This document shows, piece by piece, positions 1 to 7,007 of a stretch of 64,000 bases of DNA; the stretch's first letter is position 1, and every line of letters starts with the position of its first letter. The stretch is from NCBI GenBank assembly GCA_002070455.1, contig MWDG01000008.1, positions 1 to 64,000 of the forward strand, read 5' to 3'. The stretch is from Deltaproteobacteria bacterium ADurb.Bin151. Lineage in GTDB: Bacteria > Desulfobacterota > Syntrophia > Syntrophales > Smithellaceae. The notes beneath the pieces are model-generated. The model made no database searches. It was not told the origin of the DNA and saw only the letters and a program-made list of their open reading frames with translations. Position numbers and translations under genes: made by a program.

Positions 1-107
1 CCAGTTTGCAAAGTGGCTTCAACCCAATCTCCAGTTACATCGTTTATGCGCAATTATTTAAGACGCTGTGTATAAATAGGATATTTTCTTTCAGTTAATT
101 AAATTTG

Positions 108-1211
108 TTACCACATTACGAAATCAATTTCACCTTTTGATTCCAAGTCCGCATCAAACAATGCCGTTTGTGAGAAACTAGGTAGCGAGAAATATTCACT
201 GCGTATCTTCTTATTAGGGAATGCGGTCTCTAAAGTTTTGATGGTTGCTTCCCTCGTAAACTGGCGCGCATCAGTTCTCACAAACACAACTGCATCTTGC
301 TTTAAAAGTGATTTTGACTTTGCAAATACGTTGAATAACATACTAGTATAGTGTTTCTTATTGCTAAACTTTCGTTTGCAGAGGGCTCTATTGCTATGGG
401 GCCTCTCTGGGCCACCGAGCAACCATAGACGCAACCATTGGTCATAGAAGTAATCCGTGACACCATAATACGGTGGCGACGTGAGAAGCAGATTAGCCTT
501 CATTCTTGGAGGGTGCTTTTCCCAGAGGTTAAGAATGGATTGACAATCACCTAAGTAAATGTGTCCCGATCCAGAGTCCAAGTGTCCCTTAGCATATCGC
601 CACGCCACTTTCTTAAACATGAATTCAACGGGGTTACGTTCTGGTGGTTCGAAATTCCGTTCCTTCCACCAGTCAATCGCATATTGCGGCGACATCGCTT
701 TAGTTTGTCGCATCTGATTTGAAAAAGCATTCTGTCTTTTGCCATGTAAGTCAATTAGAAGCAACGCCATAGTCGTCCAGTCCGTCTTATTACGGCGCCA
801 ATCTAATAAAGCACGAGCTGCTAAAAGAAACTCTTTAACCTTTGGACAAAAGCAGTAATCGTAAAATAATGGTAGTTTTTTTGCAGCGGCTCGATAATTT
901 TTAGCTTTTTTACCAAGCCATATAATTCGTTGCTCGACATCATCGCGTTCGGCCGTTTGAAGTTTCGCTTTTCCGTAAACCCATCCCACAGGATTAATTT
1001 CAATGCCTAATCCAAAACGGCCTTCCGAAGCCGCCGCGAATAGCGCAGTAGCACGGCCAGCAAACGGATCGAAAACGCAGTCCTCTGGCTTTGTATATTC
1101 CTTCACTGCATCAGTGGCAAAGCTTACAGGAAACATGGCGTAGTATGGACCGACCCCAGCCCAACGACTTGCAGGAGTATCATAATGAGAAAGTCGACCC
1201 TCGCTAATCAT
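108..1211 (-). CDS. DNA methyltransferase of a HerA-NurA cassette
   Basis: Likely S-adenosylmethionine-dependent amino-methyltransferase acting on DNA adenine or cytosine. The 367-residue protein shows motif I as DPFAG (residues 48-52), a motif II-like GLGIEINP (67-74) and the catalytic motif IV TSPPY (244-248). Motif I precedes motif IV by nearly 200 residues, the alpha-like order; the segment between them has no recognised domain and may hold target recognition. TSPPY is typical of N4-cytosine and some N6-adenine enzymes. It is the last gene of a three-gene minus-strand operon; its ATG overlaps the NurA stop by one base (TAATG), with AGGAGG just upstream. No restriction endonuclease is adjacent, so it probably marks self DNA for the HerA-NurA nuclease. 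Methyltransferase fold is well supported; target and role are inference. Confidence 0.85.
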   Translation of the reverse strand: MISEGRLSHYDTPASRWAGVGPYYAMFPVSFATDAVKEYTKPEDCVFDPFAGRATALFAAASEGRFGLGIEINPVGWVYGKAKLQTAERDDVEQRIIWLGKKAKNYRAAAKKLPLFYDYCFCPKVKEFLLAARALLDWRRNKTDWTTMALLLIDLHGKRQNAFSNQMRQTKAMSPQYAIDWWKERNFEPPERNPVEFMFKKVAWRYAKGHLDSGSGHIYLGDCQSILNLWEKHPPRMKANLLLTSPPYYGVTDYFYDQWLRLWLLGGPERPHSNRALCKRKFSNKKHYTSMLFNVFAKSKSLLKQDAVVFVRTDARQFTREATIKTLETAFPNKKIRSEYFSLPSFSQTALFDADLESKGEIDFVMW

Positions 1212-2560
1212 TATCCTCCTTCTCGCATAAGCGCTTGCGCTAGCTGTTTGAGAACCTTCTGCCCTAAATGCAGAGGGATAGAAGCGTGGGCATGTGCGCT
1301 CACAATTGGGCTGAGTGCATTCGGGAAACGAGATGTCACCAGTTTATCGAGCAGCGCACATACTGTACCGAATCTCGGATACAGCGAGGGATCATCATTT
1401 AAAAGTGAATCTTGTTCCGGTGTGAGAAAAGGTATGCTAGCAACAATGTGAGCTCCACTCTTAGTCTTGTAGAAAAACTTTCGTCCAAAATAAGTATCCG
1501 CACCATAGCGTTTAATACTGTCTGAGAATATCACTCGTTGTTTAATGTAACTGTCGGTTGGCATATAGTATGTCCTTGGTTGAAAGAGCTGGCCTCCATC
1601 CTCCAATTTATCAATTTCGTCGAAATGCGCTACGAAGTTTCCCGATTTTTCTATGCCAACAATAGTCATGTCGTTACCAGTCTTTTCTCGCACAACCATA
1701 TTCAAACGTTGCAGTTCGCGACTAATTGCAGCGCTCAGCCATGCCGGTGGCCCAAATATCGCCAGCGGACCGTCGAGGAAAAAAGCAATATTGTTCAGCC
1801 GATCAAGCCAGTTACGCTGTTCGAAACAGCGTAACAAATGAATCAGAAGCAGTCTTTCCCAGACACTCATCACGTATCCAAAAGCCTCTCCATTGCTGCC
1901 GGAATCATCATTGAATCTCTCGTGAATACGCAACGCATCAGTTGGGAATAATGGTTTCCTATGTTCACAGGAACACGTGCTAAGATTCGCAGTGATAGTC
2001 ACTTGACGATCACAACCAAGATGAGCATATGGACATGAAATAGTGCCTGCTGGTTTGAAAGCGAAAAGCGCTTGGTAAGTTGCAAGCAAACGTGTATTGT
2101 CTTCTTCATCTACTATCGCATCATGAAACAGTTCAAAAACTGCTTCACGAAAAGAGTCTTTTGCTGACAAATGATCACGTGTAATGACGTTGCATCCAGG
2201 TAATGCACTTGCGTCAGATGACGGATCTTCGGTTTGACGGAAATTAATCGGATTCACTGGTCTTTTACTATCCAGTCGCTCCACTTCAGTAAGATTAAGG
2301 ACGACTGAGGCCACTGAACAATAGCCAATTTTTGCTCCGGGATAACCATTACGAACATCTACCTCAGCATGACTACCATCGATTGCTAGCACGAGAGAGG
2401 GAAGTGTTGAGTCAGCTATCGGTGGCGTTTGCGGTGTCGCCTGTTGTGTTATCGTCGACGAATCAAGCACGCGAGATCGCCGAAGTAATTGTTGAACACG
2501 TTCAGATTCGACTATACGTTTCAGTGGTTGGTAGTGGGAGTATTCTCCTTCATAAGGCAT
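1211..2560 (-). CDS. nurA: NurA-family nuclease
   Basis: NurA is a Mn-dependent single-strand endo- and 5'-3' exonuclease that works with the HerA translocase to resect or degrade DNA. Family signals in this 449-residue protein are an N-terminal acidic motif LAIDGSH (D61), a second acidic strand FFLDGP (D263) and a late histidine-containing motif (SAHAHASIP, close to the C-terminus). A cysteine cluster at C176, C183, C196 and C198, followed by FPTDALRIHERF, looks like a zinc-ribbon insertion. The gene lies between herA and the methyltransferase; its start is 5 bp after the stop reached if the herA amber codon is read through. The RBS is weak (GAGAG), so translational coupling to herA would matter. 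Family assignment is from motifs and from adjacency to HerA. Confidence 0.82.
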   Translation of the reverse strand: MPYEGEYSHYQPLKRIVESERVQQLLRRSRVLDSSTITQQATPQTPPIADSTLPSLVLAIDGSHAEVDVRNGYPGAKIGYCSVASVVLNLTEVERLDSKRPVNPINFRQTEDPSSDASALPGCNVITRDHLSAKDSFREAVFELFHDAIVDEEDNTRLLATYQALFAFKPAGTISCPYAHLGCDRQVTITANLSTCSCEHRKPLFPTDALRIHERFNDDSGSNGEAFGYVMSVWERLLLIHLLRCFEQRNWLDRLNNIAFFLDGPLAIFGPPAWLSAAISRELQRLNMVVREKTGNDMTIVGIEKSGNFVAHFDEIDKLEDGGQLFQPRTYYMPTDSYIKQRVIFSDSIKRYGADTYFGRKFFYKTKSGAHIVASIPFLTPEQDSLLNDDPSLYPRFGTVCALLDKLVTSRFPNALSPIVSAHAHASIPLHLGQKVLKQLAQALMREGG

Positions 2561-2565
2561 AGATT

Positions 2566-2655
2566 TTATCTCTCTCGAATGTTAAATCGTTCGACTTGAA
2601 TGGGCACAACATATGGATTTGAAAGTGTTTTCATTCGTATGAATCCACGGTCCTA
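2566..2655 (-). other. Open C-terminal extension of herA beyond the amber stop
   Basis: Continuing the herA frame past TAG (2653-2655) gives 28 sense codons, beginning DRGFIRMKTLSNPYVVPIQV, and then TAA at 2566-2568. The extension is rich in beta-branched residues and proline and resembles the terminal strands of HerA ATPases as I recall them. TAG differs from the glutamine codon CAG by one base. Other genes here, such as those ending at 12668 and 18662, use TAG as an ordinary stop, so global recoding is unlikely. Confidence 0.6.
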
Positions 2656-4680
2656 TGCCCGCAGGATGCTGCTTTCGAAATCAGCGAAGTCATAAAACTT
2701 TCGAAGTTCTCTTGTCTCATCCGTATTGTTCAGATGGCCGATGAACCAGTTTGCCGTGTTCCGCAGAATGTTCTTCTGAATCGAAGATACCTCCTGTGTC
2801 GCATATACCAATCCAATATTATACTTCGCACCCTCCTTCGCTGTCCGCACCCAAATATCTTTCAAATCATTTTCTTTGGATGGTGGCAATATGTTGTGAG
2901 CTTCTTCAACGTATGTGAGAATCTGAGGCGGCTGTTGCCCTTGACGGAACAATTCTTTGTTTCGATCAAAAATCTTTTGGATTACACGATCAGCCGCGGC
3001 CTTGTTGATTTCAGCGTCACCGCTAGACTGGTCAATGATCACTAGACGGCCCTGCCGCAAATGTTCGTAAATATCGTCCGCATAATCAGATGTAGTGCTC
3101 GGTGTGTGTCGGTCTCTCACCCTGCCAATTTGACGAGAGCCGTTCGGGTAAGCGAACATCTCTAGTATCTTTTTCAGATCGTCGTCGGCCCATGATCCGC
3201 TGCTACTACTTTGAACGTAGTTTGCATCAAATTGTACGAAACCCGATGTCCTGTCATTGATGAAGTCTCTTAGAATAGAACCACACTGTTCCATTTCACC
3301 CCATGTTGGCCGGGCTTTACTCAACATTGTTGCGCAATTAGCATATGCTTGTGGGTCATCACCTTGTCCATTTCGCATCGCATTTAAGAGATCTGCATTG
3401 AATAGACGACTTGTTTGCGGTGTTAGGTTGTTTGGTGGCATGTAATCGGCCTTGAATAGTAATGCGCGATAGAAAAGCACCCTTCGGTTATATCGTGTAG
3501 TTGCTGATCGATCGTTTGGGTCAGGTGCATCAAACACAACGTCTCTGAAATTTGAGATGAACTTTGTCGTATCTCTCGCAAGAAATCCGTCAATAATCTC
3601 CTTTCCCGTCTGTAGATTTTGATCAAGATAGAAATTTAATAGCATCAGGTTACGATTGGGGTCGTTTGGGTGGGTCGAGATACCATAGGTTACCACGTCA
3701 TCTTGACAAATTTGTTGCTGCTCAGCTGGGGCGGATTTCCAAACATTTTTGATTGCGTTTGGATTGTCACTATGTGTCGATGCATCCTGCACATTCTCGT
3801 TTGCGTATTCGCCGTTAGGATCAAATACAAGTTGACCAATGCGTTGATTGTTTGCAGCAGCCCATCGCAAGGCAAAGATTGCCTTCAGTATGATTTTTGT
3901 AGTGTTGGATTTTCCTGTGCGTGTCATACCAAATAAAGCTGTCTTCTGTCCTAGTAAGTCCGTTGGTGTAATAGACACGGGCACACTGGCGACATGTTGA
4001 AATTGCCGATTAGTTGATGCGTATCGAACGTGGCCAATATGCACCATAGGAATTTGGGCCCCAGCGAAAATCATTGGGTCACGAAAGTTAACAATTTGCG
4101 CCAAGAATTCAGAACGAGGCTTATAAACTTTCAAGCCTCGGTTAGGGTAATAGTTGCTTATGTCCGAACCGAAACATAGTTGCCAGTTTGGCTCAGAGTC
4201 AGTTGTAAGGTCAGCCATGTAAAATGTGCCTATAACTCGGCAACGAACCCCGGCATATCCTAGTAGATGATGAGTAGTCGGGTCCATCACAGTGCGGTCA
4301 TCCCAATTCGTTCCAACTTCGCCACTAACACGTTGAGCATTCTCAACGCGGACACGTTTTGCCTCTTCGGCGTTTGGGAGGTCGGCATGGTCCATCACGC
4401 GCAGTAAGATCACGGCTGTATCCTCGACCCTCGCATCGGGAGTCGTTTGTGGATTCATACGAGTAGCAAGGAGAAAACATAATGCGGGAATTCCACCAAC
4501 TTGCTGGCGGTGGTAATCGTGAATTTGGAGAATAGCTTCACTATACCCGAGCGATACAGCCTCTCCAACATATGCGCTTGCTTCAACCAAGCCGCGTAAA
4601 TTCTCGCCCGCGTCATGGATTGGTTGAGGCAATGTTGGTTTGGGTAATTTTTCTGAAATTTTTGAAATAACCTTTGACAT
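2653..4680 (-). CDS. herA: HerA-like DNA translocase ATPase, ending at an in-frame amber codon
   Basis: Hexameric FtsK/VirB4-type ATPase (DUF87/HerA) expected to pump DNA into a NurA nuclease. The 675-residue product has an N-terminal region with the HAS-barrel-like context (about 1-235), Walker A GMTRTGKS (251-258), an acidic strand VFDPNGEY after it, Walker [10 protein letters not shown] (587-595) and a sensor-like ATQE (627-630). The start at 4680 has a strong AGGAGG upstream. The frame closes with TAG (2653-2655) directly after [11 protein letters not shown]. Without that codon it stays open for 28 more residues, to a TAA 5 bp before nurA, and the extra residues look like the family C-terminus. 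The gene may therefore be truncated, readthrough-dependent, or carry an assembly error. It starts an operon with nurA and a methyltransferase. Confidence 0.88.
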   Translation of the reverse strand: MSKVISKISEKLPKPTLPQPIHDAGENLRGLVEASAYVGEAVSLGYSEAILQIHDYHRQQVGGIPALCFLLATRMNPQTTPDARVEDTAVILLRVMDHADLPNAEEAKRVRVENAQRVSGEVGTNWDDRTVMDPTTHHLLGYAGVRCRVIGTFYMADLTTDSEPNWQLCFGSDISNYYPNRGLKVYKPRSEFLAQIVNFRDPMIFAGAQIPMVHIGHVRYASTNRQFQHVASVPVSITPTDLLGQKTALFGMTRTGKSNTTKIILKAIFALRWAAANNQRIGQLVFDPNGEYANENVQDASTHSDNPNAIKNVWKSAPAEQQQICQDDVVTYGISTHPNDPNRNLMLLNFYLDQNLQTGKEIIDGFLARDTTKFISNFRDVVFDAPDPNDRSATTRYNRRVLFYRALLFKADYMPPNNLTPQTSRLFNADLLNAMRNGQGDDPQAYANCATMLSKARPTWGEMEQCGSILRDFINDRTSGFVQFDANYVQSSSSGSWADDDLKKILEMFAYPNGSRQIGRVRDRHTPSTTSDYADDIYEHLRQGRLVIIDQSSGDAEINKAAADRVIQKIFDRNKELFRQGQQPPQILTYVEEAHNILPPSKENDLKDIWVRTAKEGAKYNIGLVYATQEVSSIQKNILRNTANWFIGHLNNTDETRELRKFYDFADFESSILRA

Positions 4681-5027
4681 CTATGTGTCCTCCTATCTCA
4701 ATAGATTCGTAATTATTTCATTCAATTCACAACAATTAAGACAATTATGATTAGTACATATAAATTAGTTTTAGCCGCAAATTAACATTACAACTTTATT
4801 TTAGTGAAACATGCACAGAGCCAAAAGAGTCATCCAACATTCGCCACATAAGGGGGATGTTTTTTTAACGTCTTTTTCAGAAATAATGCAAGTAGAAATG
4901 TCTAGTTATCTGTCAGGTGAATTCTGGGGACATAAAACTTACCTCTACATTCCGATCATAGATAATCAATTGTTATGTTACCCGAATTGCCCGTTCCTGC
5001 AACGAATCCAAAAAACGATTTGCCTCT
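4681..5027. other. AT-rich intergenic region upstream of the herA operon
   Basis: This 347-bp gap separates the start of herA from the stop of the next minus-strand gene. It is markedly AT-rich between about 4690 and 4800 and must hold the herA promoter. Several TATA-like hexamers are present, but no single -35/-10 pair stands out. No convincing coding sequence was found. The only long plus-strand frame (from 4811) runs antisense into the acyl-CoA synthetase gene and lacks recognisable features. Confidence 0.5.
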
Positions 5028-6434
5028 CTAACGGTGTGTCCGCTTTTCCACCCATTCGAAATACGTCTCAATTACATAGACGGCCTCCTGGATGGTTCCG
5101 TAAACGGGAAAGCCGGCCTTACGCAGCGATTTGAAGGTATCGATCCGGATGCGCTCCGCTTCCAGGTTGTTTTCCAAAAAGGAGATGAGGACGGGAATTA
5201 CCGGCTTCCTGATACCTTCGGCCATTTTCATGATCGTGTCGGCGCTGTTCTTGATCTGGAGAATCATCTCGGCCTGGATGAGGTATTCGACGTCAAAGTA
5301 GGGAATGATCACGTCGATGTTGTCGTCCTGATCCATGGCCTGCATCGTATGCAGCATGACGTTGAGGTCAAAGCCGAAGGCGCCCAGATCGACAGGGTTT
5401 GTCGTTGAGGTGTTTACGCCCCTGATTTTTTCGTTGATCATCTGCTGCGTACGGGGTCCCAGTTCAGGAAGCTCGAGCCCTGCGGAAACGGCCAGATCGG
5501 CAAATAAGACCGAAACACCGCCGCCCGCACCCAAAAACCCGACGCGCCTGCCGCCTGGGAGTTTTTTTGCGGTGCCCAGCATCGCCAGGTTCATTAGTTG
5601 ATCAAAGTCGTCCACCAAAAGGCCCCCATGCTGCCGCACGGCTGAGGACCAGATTGTGTAGTTGCTGGCCATGGCGCCTGTGTGGCTGGCTGCCGCTTTC
5701 GAACCCTGTTCCGTTCTGCCGCCCTTGAGGATGAGCACGGGTTTTCTGGCCGTTGTCCTCTTGAGCGTTTTAAGGAATCCGGAGACATTCTTGATGTCTT
5801 CGACATAGCAGGCGATCAGACGGATCCTGTCGTCGTCCGCCAGGTATGCCAGGTAGTCCTCCAGCCGAAGGTCGATCTGGTTTCCGTAAGAGACGACTTT
5901 GTTGAGCCAGATATGGCGGGTTGTAGCCATGGCTGCAAAACTCGACGTAATGCCGCCGGACTGCCCCAGGAAAGCGATGGCGCCCGGCTCTTCCTGATCC
6001 TTCAGGAGCTTGAAGGACAGCTTCGATTCGTAGCATTGCGCGCCGATGCAGTTGGGTCCGACGATGCGCAGATGGCCCTTGCGGGCCTCCCGGACCATGT
6101 CTTTCTCCATTTGCAGGTTTCCCGTCTCGCCGAATCCCGAGGTGAAAAAATGGATGAACTTGATGCCCTTGCGCACAGCCGCCCTCACGATGTCGATGGA
6201 CTGCTCGACCGGTGCAGCCACCAGGGCATAATCGACCGGTTCAGGGAGGTCGTTGATCGACGGATAGGCCTTGACACCTGCGACTTCCGGGCGGCGGGGA
6301 TTGACGGGATAAAGTTTCCCTGCATAACCGTTCATCTGCTGGATCTGGAAATAGGGCATTTTCCCTCCGCCCAGATTGTCCGACGCGCCTATGACGGCTA
6401 TACTTTGGGGATAAAATAATGCATCAAGATTCAT
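5028..6434 (-). CDS. ADP-forming acyl-CoA synthetase, alpha-type subunit
   Basis: Member of the NDP-forming acyl-CoA synthetase family, which interconverts acyl-CoA + ADP + Pi with acid + CoA + ATP. The 468-residue protein has an N-terminal CoA-binding Rossmann domain (SIAVIGASDN, residues 11-20; GPNCIG, about 126-131), then succinyl-CoA-ligase-like domains with the phosphorylatable histidine in ASHTGAM (H251). The ATP-grasp beta domain is missing and no beta-subunit gene is adjacent. In anaerobes such enzymes make ATP from acetyl-CoA or aryl-CoA; whether this one is active alone or pairs with a distant beta subunit cannot be seen. It is a monocistronic minus-strand gene. A second family member lies at 44827-46293. 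Confidence 0.88.
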   Translation of the reverse strand: MNLDALFYPQSIAVIGASDNLGGGKMPYFQIQQMNGYAGKLYPVNPRRPEVAGVKAYPSINDLPEPVDYALVAAPVEQSIDIVRAAVRKGIKFIHFFTSGFGETGNLQMEKDMVREARKGHLRIVGPNCIGAQCYESKLSFKLLKDQEEPGAIAFLGQSGGITSSFAAMATTRHIWLNKVVSYGNQIDLRLEDYLAYLADDDRIRLIACYVEDIKNVSGFLKTLKRTTARKPVLILKGGRTEQGSKAAASHTGAMASNYTIWSSAVRQHGGLLVDDFDQLMNLAMLGTAKKLPGGRRVGFLGAGGGVSVLFADLAVSAGLELPELGPRTQQMINEKIRGVNTSTTNPVDLGAFGFDLNVMLHTMQAMDQDDNIDVIIPYFDVEYLIQAEMILQIKNSADTIMKMAEGIRKPVIPVLISFLENNLEAERIRIDTFKSLRKAGFPVYGTIQEAVYVIETYFEWVEKRTHR

Positions 6435-6665
6435 TGCCTTCCTCCTTTACATCTCCGATCGAGATTCCACGGCATCGTTTGATGGGGTATTTGATTCAAT
6501 ACCGGTACTTCATCTTCGACTTGCCGGCAGGCCGATTATCAAATGGCGTTATATTACAACTTTGCCGATGTGATGCAAGAGGAAATTCAAAAGACCTTAC
6601 GTCAACAGGGGGCAGTTTGTTCCCCTCACGGAGGTGCTGCTCTGCTTTTGTCTTCCTCATGGAGG
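6435..6665. other. Intergenic stretch before the repeat elements
   Basis: About 230 bp upstream of the acyl-CoA synthetase gene, expected to carry its promoter. No gene, hairpin or clear promoter pair was recognised. The gap to 7007 is otherwise filled by repeat elements described separately. Confidence 0.4.
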
Positions 6666-6817
6666 GAGGCTGTGTCGTAATGTCATTGCGAAGGAGCAAC
6701 AGCGACTGAAGCAATCTCCTAAGTAGCCGAATACACGAGATTGCCACGACGCCTGAGAGGCGCCTCGCAACGTGTGACCTGAAAGGTTATGACCATTCTG
6801 CATTGTGACACAGCCTC
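6666..6817. repeat. MITE-like element, copy 1 (152 bp)
   Basis: The element begins GAGGCTGTGTCGTAATG (6666-6682) and ends CATTGTGACACAGCCTC (6801-6817), a 17-bp terminal inverted repeat with 15 matches. Inside are a CATTGCGA...GAAGCAATCTC segment, a short hairpin around CGCCTGAGAGGCGC, and a 23-bp unit (6771-6793) also found at 13783, 13842 and 41927. A second copy of nearly the same length is at 41823-41973. It has no coding capacity. Its size, terminal repeats and intergenic location resemble a non-autonomous miniature element, but no parent transposase is in the window. Confidence 0.75.
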
Positions 6818-6835
6818 GAAGGCCGGCATCCAGAC

Positions 6836-6914
6836 GTCGTCCCCGCGAAGGCGGGAATCCAGAACTCTTTAATATTCCTGGATTCCGGGTCGCGCTTCGC
6901 TTGCCCGGAATGAC
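6836..6914. repeat. Palindromic intergenic repeat, family B copy 1
   Basis: About 79 bp starting GTCGTCCCCGCGAAGGCGGG and ending TTGCCCGGAATGAC, with imperfect inverted ends and an internal CGCGAAGGCG hairpin. A diverged copy is at 13707-13783. Sequences of this form (GTCATTCCCGCGAAAGCGGGAAT and similar) are known as dispersed intergenic repeats in several proteobacteria. It lies 18 bp beyond the MITE-like element. Confidence 0.65.
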
Positions 6915-7007
6915 AAAAAAGTAATTGTGACACCTCCGACTAACCTAATAACCTGAAGGTCATGTGAGGTCACGCCAACGGAGGACACAGCGGTGTATGA
7001 TGCTTTT

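Noticed and set aside
4811-5134. Plus-strand frame of 107 codons between herA and the acyl-CoA synthetase gene
   Set aside because: Its last third is antisense to the synthetase, it has no RBS or recognisable motif, and its composition fits AT-rich non-coding DNA.
5682-6419. 245-codon plus-strand frame opposite the acyl-CoA synthetase
   Set aside because: Antisense to a conserved family protein, with no RBS or family signal.
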